From Streptomyces sp. NBRC 110028 (GTDB taxonomy: Bacteria; Actinomycetota; Actinomycetes; Streptomycetales; Streptomycetaceae), in assembly GCF_001417735.1 (NCBI RefSeq), contig NZ_BBUZ01000024.1:244094-308093 (forward strand): DNA of 64,000 nucleotides, given 5' to 3'. This document shows positions 17,360 to 25,733 of this stretch, in pieces (the stretch's first letter is position 1; every line of letters begins with the position of its first letter). The notes under the pieces are model-generated. The model searched no databases. It was given only the letters and a program-made list of their open reading frames with translations, and was not told the DNA's origin. Both the position numbers and the translations under genes were made by a program.

Positions 17360-18639
17360 ACGGTGGTGCCTTTCGGAAGGGATGGTGCGGGCGCGTCGTC
17401 GGCGCCGGTTCCGGGAGTGTCGAGTTCCCGGTCGGAGGTCTCGGGCAGGAGGGCCACGGCGATGACGGCGAGCCCGTAGGCGCTGCCCGCGAACAGGCCG
17501 ATGCTGGTGCCCATCCCGAGCCGGTCGCTGAGGAAGCCGACGAGGGCGGGGAAGGCCGCCGCGACGATGCGGCCGAAGTTGTAGCAGAAGCCCTGCCCGG
17601 TGCCCCGCATCGCGGTCGGGTACAGCTCGGCGAAGATCGATCCGAGCCCGGCGGGGATGCCGGCGGAGAAGAAACCGAGCGGCATGCCGAGGAAGAACAT
17701 CTGGGTGTCGCTGATCGGCAGGAACAGATAGGTCACGACCGAGGCCAGGCACATGACCGCGAAGAACATGATGTTCCTCCGGCGGCCGATCCGGTCGGCC
17801 AGGACGCCCGAGGTGACGTATCCGAAGAACGAGGCGGCGATGAACGCCGCCAGATAGCCGCTGGTCTTCAGCACCGACAGGCCGTGGGTGGTGCGCAGAT
17901 ACGTCGGCAGGAAGGTCGTCAGCGCGTAGTAGCCGCCGTGGCTGCCGAGGCCGAGCAGCGCGCCGAGGAGCGTGACCCGCAGCAGGTCCGGCTTGAAGAT
18001 CCGCAGCAGGGAGACCCGGTTCCCACCCCGCGCGGCCCGCTGCCGGTAGAGCGGCGGATCGGTGACCTTGCGCCGGATCATGACGACCAGTACGGCCGGG
18101 AGCGCGCCGAGCCAGAACATGACCCGCCAGGCCCAGTCCTCCGGGAACAGGCTGAACAGCACGGTGTACGTCGCCAGGGCCAGCCCCCAGCCCAGTGCCC
18201 ACCCGCTCTGTACGGCGCCCAGTGCCCGGCCGCGGTGGCGGGTCCCCATGTACTCGCTGACCAGGACGGCTCCGGCCGCCCATTCGCCGCCGAACCCGAA
18301 GCCCTGCACACTGCGCAGCACCATCAGCTGGGAGGAGTCGGCGGTGAAGCCGATGAGGACGGTGGCGACGGAGTACACGACGATCGTCCACCGCAGCACC
18401 CGGACCCGCCCGTAGCGGTCGGAGGCCCAGCCCGCCAGCCAGCCGCCGACGGCCGTGAAGAGGAGGGTGACGGAGGCGAGCGTGCCGGCGGCTCCGGTGC
18501 TCAAGTGCCAGGTGACCAGCAGCGTCGGCAGGACGAGCCCGAACATCTGGGCGTCGGCGGCTTCGAGCGTCCAGCCGCCGAAGGCGGCCCAGAACGCGCG
18601 TTTTTGCGGTGTGTCGGTGTCCCGGTACCAGGCGAACAT
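17356..18639 (-). CDS. MFS transporter (sialate/aromatic-acid:H+ symporter-like)
   Basis: A 427-residue major facilitator protein with about 12 membrane segments. The loop 2-3 signature appears as GWASDRYGRVRVLRW and the loop 8-9 copy as GVLADRIGRRRNIMFF. FGFGGEWAAGAVLVSEY and ELYPTAMRGTGQGFCYNFGR resemble the metabolite:H+ symporters for organic or aromatic acids. I chose ATG 18639 (MFAWYRDTDTPQ), the usual family N-terminus; the frame is open about 40 codons further upstream into the regulator end. It is 43 bases after the GntR gene and four-base coupled to the GntP permease. Confidence 0.9.
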   Translation of the reverse strand: MFAWYRDTDTPQKRAFWAAFGGWTLEAADAQMFGLVLPTLLVTWHLSTGAAGTLASVTLLFTAVGGWLAGWASDRYGRVRVLRWTIVVYSVATVLIGFTADSSQLMVLRSVQGFGFGGEWAAGAVLVSEYMGTRHRGRALGAVQSGWALGWGLALATYTVLFSLFPEDWAWRVMFWLGALPAVLVVMIRRKVTDPPLYRQRAARGGNRVSLLRIFKPDLLRVTLLGALLGLGSHGGYYALTTFLPTYLRTTHGLSVLKTSGYLAAFIAASFFGYVTSGVLADRIGRRRNIMFFAVMCLASVVTYLFLPISDTQMFFLGMPLGFFSAGIPAGLGSIFAELYPTAMRGTGQGFCYNFGRIVAAAFPALVGFLSDRLGMGTSIGLFAGSAYGLAVIAVALLPETSDRELDTPGTGADDAPAPSLPKGTTV

Positions 18640-18682
18640 GCGGCGGCTCTCTTCAGTGGTGCTCGGCGGTGCGGAAAACGGG

Positions 18683-19465
18683 TCAGCGGATGTCGACGCG
18701 GTAGCGGAAGGTGTGCGCCGGGCCGCGGGAGCGCCGGTACTCCAGCGGCTTGCCGTCATGGGCGCGGGCGACGCGCTCGACCACGGCCACCGGCTCGGCG
18801 CGTCCGCAGCCCAGGAGCAGTGCGTCGGCCGCGGTGGCCGCCTCGATGGTCAGCTCCTCCGTGGCGGCCGCGACGATCTGGCCGCAGTGGCGCTCGTACG
18901 TCGGGTACAGCAGGTCGCCGAGGTCGTCGGCGGCGATGCGCTCCAGCGGCTCGAACAGGGGAAGCGGAAGCCAGATGTCCTCGACGAGGGCGGGCTGCTC
19001 GCCGTACAGCCGCAGCCGGTGCAGGTGCAGCACCTCGCTTCCGGGGGTGATGCCGAGGGCGGACGCGATGGTCCGCGTGCTCACCTGCCGGGCGGCGGAG
19101 AGGATGCGGCTCCGCGGAAAGCCGCTCCCGGCGGCCCCGAACCGGAAGAAGCGGAAGAGGGAGGCGTCCAACGACGCCCTCCGGACAAACGTCCCGGTCC
19201 CCTGGCGCCGCTCGAGCAGCCCCTCGTCCACGAGATCGCGGAACACCCGCCGCATGGTTCCCAGGGACACCCCGTAATGGGCGACCAGGGCGGACTCGGC
19301 GGGCAGCGGCTCATCGGGCGACCACTCCCCCGAGCGGACGCGCTCGGCGATCACCTCCCGGAGCCGGGCGTGCAGCGGCAGCCGGGGGTCGGTCCGGGCG
19401 AGGGCGGCCGCTCCGGGGCTCTCTGGCGTTCCGGAGCTGTCTGGCGTGGACGGGACGGAGTGCAT
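18683..19465 (-). CDS. GntR/HutC-family transcriptional regulator
   Basis: A 260-residue regulator. Residues about 28-95 form the winged helix (LHARLREVIAERVRSGEWSP, then LPAESALVAHYGVSLGTMRR). Residues about 110-255 form a UTRA ligand-binding domain (LHLHRLRLYGEQPALVEDIW). It heads the operon with the MFS and GntP transporters and is divergent from the amidohydrolase. The TAGTCCT-TCAT-AGGACTA palindrome 35 bases upstream of its ATG is the likely operator; its ligand is probably the transported acid or a product of it. Confidence 0.92.
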   Translation of the reverse strand: MHSVPSTPDSSGTPESPGAAALARTDPRLPLHARLREVIAERVRSGEWSPDEPLPAESALVAHYGVSLGTMRRVFRDLVDEGLLERRQGTGTFVRRASLDASLFRFFRFGAAGSGFPRSRILSAARQVSTRTIASALGITPGSEVLHLHRLRLYGEQPALVEDIWLPLPLFEPLERIAADDLGDLLYPTYERHCGQIVAAATEELTIEAATAADALLLGCGRAEPVAVVERVARAHDGKPLEYRRSRGPAHTFRYRVDIR

Positions 19466-19500
19466 GGCGAGAAAGCATGGTCCGGATTCCTGCTGACGTC

Positions 19501-19518
19501 TAGTCCTTCATAGGACTA
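19501..19518. promoter_or_regulatory. Likely GntR operator in divergent promoter region
   Basis: TAGTCCT-TCAT-AGGACTA is a perfect 7-bp inverted repeat. It lies only 11 bases before GTG 19530 of the amidohydrolase and 35 bases from the GntR start, so one bound dimer could control both directions. Its closeness to the amidohydrolase start suggests a leaderless or very short-leader transcript there. Confidence 0.65.
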
Positions 19519-19529
19519 TTCTTTTGCGG

Positions 19530-20390
19530 GTGACCTTCACCGAGCCGCCGCCGCCCGCCGCCTTCGACAGCCACGCCCACGTCTTCACACGCGGCCTGCC
19601 GCTGGCGGACGAGCGGCGATACAGCCCGGACTACGACGCCACGGTGGACGCCTACGTCTCGCTGCTGGACGCTCATGGCCTCGCGGCCGGGGTCCTGGTG
19701 CAGCCGAGCTTCCTCGGCACGGACAACTCCCATCTGCTGGCCGCCCTCCGCCGGGCGCCGGAACGGTTTCGCGGCGTGGCCGTCATCGACCCGCGGACGC
19801 CGGGGGACGAACTCGACCGGCTCGCGGAGGCGGGCGTGTGCGGGATCCGCCTCAATCTGATCGGCCGTCCGGTGCCCCCGCTGGGCGAGGGCCCGTGGCG
19901 GCGGCTGGCCCGTGAACTCGCCGCGCGCGGGCTCCACATGGAGGTGCAGGCGCGACAGCGGCAGTGGGAGGAGCTGGAACCCTGGCTCCTGCGCTGGCCC
20001 GGCGCGGTGGTCATCGACCACCTGGGGCTGCCGGCGCTCCCGTCCCTGTCCTACCCCGGTTCCGGCGCGCTCTTCCGTCTGCTCGCCGCACCGCATGTGT
20101 GGGTGAAGGCGGCCGCACCGTACCGCTCGGCGCCGCGGGCGGCCACGGCGATGCTGAGGAGCCTGCTGCGCACCGGAGCCGTCGAGCGCATGGTGTGGGG
20201 CAGCGACTGGCCCTGGACCCGCCACGAGGAGGGCCGCGTCTACGGCACCACCCTGACCTGGCTCACGACGGAGCTGAACGCCGCGGAAACCCAGCGGATC
20301 CTGTGCGCCAACCCGGCCCGGCTGTTCGGCTGGACACCTCCGGTCGCGGCAGGTGACCGCACGGGCACGGCGGCCGCACGGCGAGCGTAG
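19530..20390 (+). CDS. amidohydrolase-2 family protein (LigI/lactonase-like)
   Basis: A 286-residue TIM-barrel hydrolase of the COG3618 type, whose members open lactones such as 2-pyrone-4,6-dicarboxylate, galactarolactone or fuconolactone. FDSHAHVF near the N-terminus gives the HxH site, VVIDHLGLPA the central His, and MVWGSDWPWTRHE the C-terminal Asp. GTG 19530 is preferred over TTG 19524. Together with the divergent transport operon it suggests uptake and hydrolysis of a cyclic organic or sugar acid. The exact substrate cannot be read from sequence. Confidence 0.8.
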   Translation: MTFTEPPPPAAFDSHAHVFTRGLPLADERRYSPDYDATVDAYVSLLDAHGLAAGVLVQPSFLGTDNSHLLAALRRAPERFRGVAVIDPRTPGDELDRLAEAGVCGIRLNLIGRPVPPLGEGPWRRLARELAARGLHMEVQARQRQWEELEPWLLRWPGAVVIDHLGLPALPSLSYPGSGALFRLLAAPHVWVKAAAPYRSAPRAATAMLRSLLRTGAVERMVWGSDWPWTRHEEGRVYGTTLTWLTTELNAAETQRILCANPARLFGWTPPVAAGDRTGTAAARRA

Positions 20391-20399
20391 GCTCGCCGC

Positions 20400-20867
20400 A
20401 TGAGCAGCGAGACGACGCGCCGGCCCCTCGTCGCGACGCCCGAGCGCAAGGTGCTCGAACTGCACGGCACCGCGCGCGTCGTGCAGTGCACCCACTGCGA
20501 GGAGCGCTCCGGGATGGACGAGGCGCTGGAGCGGGTCGCGGCGGGCGAGGCGGACCCGGCGTGCCGGGAGTGCGGCGGGATCCTGAAGTCGGCGACGGTG
20601 ATGTTCGACCAGGGGCTGGACCCGGAGGTGCTGACCGAGGCGGTCACGGTGGCGCGGGCCTGCCAGGTCTTCCTCGCGGTCGGCACCAGCCTCCAGGTAC
20701 AGCCCGCGGCGTCGCTCGCCGGAATGGCCGCCGAGAGCGGCGCCCGGCTGATCATCGTCAACGCCGGACCCACGCCGTACGACGCGCTCGCCGACGCGGT
20801 CGTCCGCGAGCCCATCGGCACGGCGCTGCCCGCGCTGCTGGAGCGGATCGCCGCCGAGGGCGGCTGA
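20400..20867 (+). CDS. internally deleted sirtuin (Sir2) remnant
   Basis: A 155-residue frame encoding only the C-terminal half of an NAD-dependent deacylase: KVLELHGTARVVQCTHC, a zinc site from CTHC and CREC, VMFDQGLDPEVL and VGTSLQVQPAASLAGMA. Sirtuins are usually about 240 residues. The N-terminus starts normally (RRPLVA, which in intact proteins precedes the GAGIS motif), then jumps to TPERKVLELHG. The GAGxS NAD loop and the QNxDxLH catalytic segment are both missing, so deacylase activity is very unlikely. The frame is intact across the junction, so a stable zinc-binding fragment could still be made. Confidence 0.8.
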   Translation: MSSETTRRPLVATPERKVLELHGTARVVQCTHCEERSGMDEALERVAAGEADPACRECGGILKSATVMFDQGLDPEVLTEAVTVARACQVFLAVGTSLQVQPAASLAGMAAESGARLIIVNAGPTPYDALADAVVREPIGTALPALLERIAAEGG

Positions 20868-20938
20868 TCCCGGCGGTGGGCTTCAGCGGCGGGTGATCAC
20901 CGCCAGTCGGACGTGTGCGAGAAAGTGCGGGGGAACGT

Positions 20939-21445
20939 TCAGAAGAGGGCCGGGAGCTGCCGCCGCCCGGCTTCGAACGCCAGCAGCCGCCGCTTGCGGT
21001 CCAGCCCGCCGCCGTAGCCGGTGAGCCCGCCGGTGGAGCCGACGACGCGGTGGCAGGGGACGATGATGCCGACCGGGTTCTTGCCGTTGGCCAGGCCCAC
21101 GGCGCGGGAGGCGGTGGGCTGTCCGATGCGGTCGGCGAGCCGGCCGTACGTCCAGGTCTCACCGTAGGGGATGCGGCGCAGCTCGTCCCAGACGCGGCGC
21201 TGGAAGGGCGTGCCGGTCAGGCGGAGCGGCAGGTCGAACTCGGTCAGTTCGCCCGCGAAGTAGGCGGTGAGCTGGCGGATGGTGGCGGCGAAGGGGGCGT
21301 CGCCCGGGGCGGCGGGGGTGCCGAAGGTCTCCTCGGGCGGGCGGTGGCGCTGGTCGGTCATGTAGAGGCCGGAGAGTTCGGCGCCGGTGGCCACCAGGGT
21401 GAGCGGGCCGTAGGGGCTGTCGACGACGGTGTGGGTGCGGGTCAC
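20939..21445 (-). CDS. ogt: methylated-DNA--protein-cysteine methyltransferase
   Basis: A 168-residue suicide methyltransferase removing alkyl groups from O6-alkylguanine. The active site is GIIVPCHRVVGSTG, with RVWDELRRIPYGETWTYG and the Arg-finger helix before it. GTG 21445 is chosen because AGGAG lies seven bases upstream; longer starts would run into the ada-alkA 3' region. It follows the ada-alkA gene by 49 bases on the same strand, forming an alkylation-repair operon. Confidence 0.92.
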   Translation of the reverse strand: MTRTHTVVDSPYGPLTLVATGAELSGLYMTDQRHRPPEETFGTPAAPGDAPFAATIRQLTAYFAGELTEFDLPLRLTGTPFQRRVWDELRRIPYGETWTYGRLADRIGQPTASRAVGLANGKNPVGIIVPCHRVVGSTGGLTGYGGGLDRKRRLLAFEAGRRQLPALF

Positions 21446-21494
21446 GGGGGGATTCTCCTGGTTCGTGCGGCCTGGCGCGGGCGGTTCGGGCGGT

Positions 21495-22967
21495 TCAGGC
21501 GGGCAGGCGGTTGATGGCGTGGCCGCCGTCATTGGCCCACAGGTACTGGACGGCGTAGGCGCGCCAGGGCCGCCAGCGTGCGGAGGCCCGGGTGAGGGCC
21601 CCGGGGGTGGCGGGGAGGCCCAGGCCGGCGGCGGCCTTGCGGACGCCGAGGTCGGTGGGGAGGAACGCGTCGGGGTCGCCGAGGCCGCGCATCGCGATGA
21701 CCTCGACGGTCCAGGGCCCGAGCCCGGGCAGGGCGGTCAGCCCGGCCCGGGCCTCGTCCCAGTCGCTGCCGACGCCGAGCGCGACCCGCCCCTCGGCGAG
21801 CGCGTCGACCAGCCCGGTGAGGGTGGCGCGGCGGGTGCGCGGCATGGCCAGTGCCTCGGGGTCGAGACCGGCGAGGGCCCCGGCGGTCGGGAAGAGGTGG
21901 GTGAGGCCGCCGCCCGGGTCGGCGACGGGGTCGCCGTGCGCGGTCACCAGCCGGGCCGCGAGGGTGCGGGCGGCGGCCGTGGACACCTGCTGCCCGAGGA
22001 CCGCGCGCACCGCGAACTCCTCCGCGTCCGCCGACCCCGGCACCCGCCGCCCCGGCGCCTTGTCGACCAGCGGCTCCAGCTGGGGGTCGGCGCGCAGCAG
22101 GTCGTCCACGGCGGCCGGGTCGGCGTCCAGGTCGAGCAGCCGGCGGCAGCGGCTGATCGCGCCGGACAGGTCCCGCAGGTCGGCCAGGGACAGCTGGCAG
22201 GCGATGTGGTCGGGGCGCGGGGCGAGGGCGACGACCCCGGGCCCGTACGGCAGCCGCAGGGTCCGCCGGTACGCCCCGTCGCGCCACTCCTCCACCCCGG
22301 GTACGGCGGTGGCGGCGAGGTGGCCGAAGAGGTTGTCCGGGCACAGCGGCGCCCGGAACGGCAGCCGCAGCGTCAGTGCCCCCGGCACGGCGGGCCCGGG
22401 CTGTCTCCGGGCGCGCTGCCGCAGCTCGGTCGGGGAGAGCGCGAAGACCTCCCGTACGGTCTCGTTGAACGCCCGGATGCTGGCGAAACCGGCCGCGAAC
22501 GCGATGTCCGCCATCGGCAGCCCGCTGGTCTCGATCAGCAGGCGCGCGGTCTGCGCCCGCTGGGCGCGGGCGAGCGCGCGCGGTCCGGCGCCCAGCTCGG
22601 CCAGCAGCTGGCGTTCGATCTGCCGGGTGCTGTAGCCGAGCCGCGCGGCCAGCCCCGGCACCCCCTCCCGGTCGACGACGCCGTCGGCGATCAGCCGCAT
22701 GGCGCGGGCCACGAGGTCGGCGCGCTCGTTCCACTGCGGCGATCCGGGGACGGCGTCGGGGCGGCACCGCTTGCAGGCCCGGAACCCGGCCTGCTGGGCG
22801 GCCGCGGCGCTCGGGTAGAACCGCATGTTCTCGGGCTTCGGACCGACGACCGGGCAGCTCGGGCGGCAGTAGATGCGGGTGGTGACGACGGCGATGAAGA
22901 ACCATCCGTCGAAGCGGGCGTCCTTGGCCCGTGCGGCCCTGAGGCACCGGTCGGTATCGGTGTACAT
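21495..22967 (-). CDS. alkA: AdaA-like regulator fused to AlkA 3-methyladenine glycosylase
   Basis: A 490-residue three-part protein. Residues 1-75 are the Ada zinc domain with Cys34, Cys38, Cys65 and Cys68; one of these would accept a methyl group from phosphotriesters. Residues about 85-185 are an AraC-type helix-turn-helix pair. Residues about 200-490 are an AlkA N-domain and HhH-GPD glycosylase with GLGPWTVEVIAMRGLGDPDA and FLPTDLG holding the likely catalytic Asp. It both senses alkylation and removes alkylated bases, and probably activates its own operon with ogt. ATG 22967 is chosen; the frame extends further upstream without family similarity. Confidence 0.93.
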   Translation of the reverse strand: MYTDTDRCLRAARAKDARFDGWFFIAVVTTRIYCRPSCPVVGPKPENMRFYPSAAAAQQAGFRACKRCRPDAVPGSPQWNERADLVARAMRLIADGVVDREGVPGLAARLGYSTRQIERQLLAELGAGPRALARAQRAQTARLLIETSGLPMADIAFAAGFASIRAFNETVREVFALSPTELRQRARRQPGPAVPGALTLRLPFRAPLCPDNLFGHLAATAVPGVEEWRDGAYRRTLRLPYGPGVVALAPRPDHIACQLSLADLRDLSGAISRCRRLLDLDADPAAVDDLLRADPQLEPLVDKAPGRRVPGSADAEEFAVRAVLGQQVSTAAARTLAARLVTAHGDPVADPGGGLTHLFPTAGALAGLDPEALAMPRTRRATLTGLVDALAEGRVALGVGSDWDEARAGLTALPGLGPWTVEVIAMRGLGDPDAFLPTDLGVRKAAAGLGLPATPGALTRASARWRPWRAYAVQYLWANDGGHAINRLPA

Positions 22968-23118
22968 GGCTCCAGCATCGGCCACCGCGCGCCGCCGGGC
23001 TCGCGGGAATCCGACATCGACGTCGACGCGGGGGCGCGCCCCCGCGCGGCCGCTTCCCGTCGGGGGATTTTGCGACGAAACAGCAGACCGGGGGCCTGGT
23101 GATCGGCATGATGAAGAG

Positions 23119-23511
23119 GTGACGGAACACCGAGAGATACCGCTGGCCGACGGCACGTCCGTACGGCTGGAACTCGCCCCCGTGGGGGACGCGCCCGCGG
23201 ACGCCTACGGGGGCGTGGGCGGCGTGACCCCGGTGGGGCGCGCGACGCGGGCCGCGGCCGCGCTCGCCGACGCCGGGCTCGGCGTCGTCCTCCAGGGTCT
23301 TGGCGCGGTGCTCCAGGACGTGCACGACGCGGTCCGCTCGGCGCCCCGGCCGCCGCAGGAGTTCACCGTCCAGTTCGGGGTGCAGGTGGGCCAGGACCTC
23401 AAGCTCGGCATCGTGGGGGCGAACGGGAACGCCAGTCTCACCGTTTCGGCCACCTGGCGGCCGGAGGATCAAACGCCGCGGCAGCCGCCCCGGCCCGACT
23501 CCGCGGGCTGA
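23119..23511 (+). CDS. Trypco1-like small protein (CU044_2847 type)
   Basis: A 130-residue protein starting at GTG 23119. It has a beta-strand opening (IPLADGTSVRLELAPV), a Gly/Ala-rich helix-forming middle and a C-terminal strand block (FTVQFGVQVGQDLKLGIVG, then ANGNASLTVSATW). This layout matches the trypsin-co-occurring domain 1 family, named because it sits beside trypsin-like proteases in actinobacterial conflict operons. Its biochemical role is unknown. It ends three bases before the trypsin/VMAP gene, so the two are co-translated. Confidence 0.72.
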   Translation: MTEHREIPLADGTSVRLELAPVGDAPADAYGGVGGVTPVGRATRAAAALADAGLGVVLQGLGAVLQDVHDAVRSAPRPPQEFTVQFGVQVGQDLKLGIVGANGNASLTVSATWRPEDQTPRQPPRPDSAG

Positions 23512-23514
23512 TCC

Positions 23515-25374
23515 ATGGGCTGGTTCCATCCTCGCGGGTCCGCTCCCCGGCCCGCCGTGTCCATCCTGGCCAAGGACGACGGAAGACCGGCGGGGGCGGG
23601 GGTCTTGCTGCCCCGCCAGCACCTGCTGACCTGCGCCCATGTGGTCAACAGCGCGCTCGGCAAGGACATGCTGGCCCCCGATCACCCGGGCTCGGTCACC
23701 GTCTCGGTGCGGATCCACGGACCGGAGCACACCGTCGAAGCCGATGCCGAGCTGACGGCCTGGATCCCGCCCCGGCGGGACGACGGGGGCCTCGGCGCCT
23801 TCGAGTGGAACGGCGACCTCGCCGTACTGCGGCTGGCCGGAGCGCTGCCGTCCGTGTTCGAGCCGCCGCGCTGGCACCCCATGGCCCGGCGGCAGTTCGT
23901 CCGCGCCTGGCACGGCAGCGGCGAGCCCGGGGTCTTCGCCGACGCCGAAGTGAGCGAATGCGACGGGCGGTTCGGATACTTCGACGGGGCCGAGCGCACC
24001 CTCGACATCGAACCCGCCTACAGCGGCGGCCCGCTGTGGTCGAACGAGGAGAGTGCCGTCGTCGGCCTGGTGACGGCGAAGCTGCGGGTACGGGGCGAGC
24101 TGCGGCGCGCCTGGGGCATCCCCTGGCAGCGCGTGGCCCGGGAGTTGCGGCACGCCGGGGTGGACCACCTCCTGCCCCGGGCCGAGGAGGACGTGACCGA
24201 CCATCCGCTCTACGGGGAGCTGACCGCCCTGCTGGACGGGCCGCTGTCGCTGTCCGAGGGCTGGGTGCGGTGCTGCCGCGCGGTCGCCCGCCAGTGCGGC
24301 CTGGACCACCGCGCGGACGGCGCGCCGAGCGCCGAGGAGTTCGCCCGGCTGCTGCTCACCCGGGGGCGCGCCCTCCCGGCGCTGGTCGAGGCCGTGCGCC
24401 CGACGTCGGAGCCGATCGCCGACGACCTCCTCGCCCTGGGCCGCCGTCACGGCCTGCCGAAGCTGCTCACACCGGGCGAGTACGAGCGGCTGCTGCGGCG
24501 GTTGCGCGCCCTGCCCCCGGCCTCGGCCGCCGGTGTCCCCGGGGCCGTACGGGCGGCGCTTTCGCTGGCCGCCCTGCCCGGCGCGCTGCTGGCCGGCTTC
24601 GGCGGCGACGGCCACGGTGACGGCGGTCCCTTCGAAGCGCTGATCGCCCATCTGGAGGGCCTGTACGGCGACAGCGCGCCGACCGACGACGGCCGCCCGG
24701 CCGTCCCGGCGCTGCTGCGGGCGGTGGAGTTCGTGGCCGCGGGCTGCTGCCCGACGGCGGCGGAGCGCGCCGAGCTGTGGGGGTGGAGCGCGGCCGTGGC
24801 CCGCCGTCTCGGCGTCCACGAGGCGGCCTTGCGGGACCGCCGCCATGACGCCGAGCAGTGGGCCCGGGGCGCGTCCCGGGGCACCGCGCCGCCCCGGGTC
24901 GTGGCGAAGCTGTCGTCCTGCGGGAGCGCGCCGGTGCCGGACGGCGAAGAGCGCTACCGGCTGCGGCTGTGGTGCGACGACGGGGAGGGCCTGCGCCAGG
25001 TGTCGGACGACAGTGAACGGCCGCGCAGCGCGGAGGAGGCGGCCCGGGAGATCCTGGACGCGGTCGGTTCGCTGCGCCGTCCGGATCCGGCGGGCCCGCG
25101 CTTCGTCATCGAACTGGTCGTGGACCGGGACGCGTTGGAGGTGCCCGCCGACTCCTGGAAACCGGCCGGGGCGGGGGCCCTGCTCCCCGTCCCGCTCGGC
25201 GCGCCGTATCCGCTGGTCGTCAACTGCCCCGAGCTGCGGGAGCTGAACGGCGAGGCGATGCTGGACCAGTGGCGGGAGCGCTGGGCCCGGCTGGACTCCG
25301 AGGAGCCGGTGCACATCGACGACGCCACGGCCCCCGACCCGGAGCGGTGTGCGGTCTGCTCATGGAGCGGCTGA
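23515..25374 (+). CDS. trypsin-like peptidase with VMAP-type C-terminal region
   Basis: A 619-residue protein. Residues 12-200 are a trypsin-like serine protease with a full triad: His42 in LLTCAHVV, Asp101 in NGDLAVLRL and Ser170 in PAYSGGPLW. No signal peptide is seen, so it should act in the cytoplasm. Residues about 225-440 are helical and resemble effector-associated/VMAP middle modules. Residues about 450-610 (RYRLRLWCDDGEGLRQVSDD, then RFVIELVVDRDALEVPADSW) resemble VMAP-C. It lies before moxR and the vWA gene as in vWA-MoxR-VMAP systems. The C-terminus seems cut by a single-base shift: the expected continuation is in another frame at 25341-25661. Confidence 0.8.
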   Translation: MGWFHPRGSAPRPAVSILAKDDGRPAGAGVLLPRQHLLTCAHVVNSALGKDMLAPDHPGSVTVSVRIHGPEHTVEADAELTAWIPPRRDDGGLGAFEWNGDLAVLRLAGALPSVFEPPRWHPMARRQFVRAWHGSGEPGVFADAEVSECDGRFGYFDGAERTLDIEPAYSGGPLWSNEESAVVGLVTAKLRVRGELRRAWGIPWQRVARELRHAGVDHLLPRAEEDVTDHPLYGELTALLDGPLSLSEGWVRCCRAVARQCGLDHRADGAPSAEEFARLLLTRGRALPALVEAVRPTSEPIADDLLALGRRHGLPKLLTPGEYERLLRRLRALPPASAAGVPGAVRAALSLAALPGALLAGFGGDGHGDGGPFEALIAHLEGLYGDSAPTDDGRPAVPALLRAVEFVAAGCCPTAAERAELWGWSAAVARRLGVHEAALRDRRHDAEQWARGASRGTAPPRVVAKLSSCGSAPVPDGEERYRLRLWCDDGEGLRQVSDDSERPRSAEEAAREILDAVGSLRRPDPAGPRFVIELVVDRDALEVPADSWKPAGAGALLPVPLGAPYPLVVNCPELRELNGEAMLDQWRERWARLDSEEPVHIDDATAPDPERCAVCSWSG

Positions 25375-25661
25375 CCGCCCATGTCACGGTCGACGTCGCG
25401 GCGCACCGGCGGGCGGGGGTGGTGCAGATGTGCCTCGCGGCGGGCGTTCCGGTGGTGCTGTGGGACCGCGGCGGGCAGCCGGGGTCACCGGCCGTGCGGC
25501 ACGCGGCCGGGACGCGGGCGCGTGAACTGCCCGAGGCGGTACGGAGATACCGCACCAAGACCCTGCAGAGACCGGCCGACTACCCCGGGCGGCCGGTCCT
25601 GGCCTGGGCCGACGCCGGGCGGGCGCTGCCCCGGCTGGACCTCGTGGACCCCACGGAGTGA
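25362..25661 (+). CDS. VMAP-C C-terminal fragment in shifted frame
   Basis: From GGA 25341 the frame two positions over from the trypsin gene reads GAVCGLLMERLTAHVTVDVA and then VQMCLAAGVPVVLWDR, which is how VMAP-C domains end. One extra C after 25340 would join it to PDP of the upstream frame. If the sequence is right, the fragment could be made separately from ATG 25362, overlapping the upstream stop by 13 bases, giving 99 residues. A sequencing error or real frameshift are both possible; a programmed shift is less likely as no slippery heptamer is seen. Confidence 0.55.
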   Translation: MERLTAHVTVDVAAHRRAGVVQMCLAAGVPVVLWDRGGQPGSPAVRHAAGTRARELPEAVRRYRTKTLQRPADYPGRPVLAWADAGRALPRLDLVDPTE

Positions 25662-25733
25662 CGGCTCGTGGACCGACAGGACGGCGACACGCGCGCGATG
25701 TCCGCTGAGGCGGACCGAAAGGGAGGTTCCCCG

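Noticed and set aside
21529..25314. 1261-codon open frame on the - strand across ada-alkA and the trypsin gene
   Set aside because: It is an antisense shadow of high-GC genes: Arg/Pro/Ala-rich, no recognisable domain, and it covers well-identified genes on both strands.
25330..25374. Programmed ribosomal frameshift in the VMAP-like gene
   Set aside because: No slippery heptamer or downstream pseudoknot is visible; an error or mutation is simpler.
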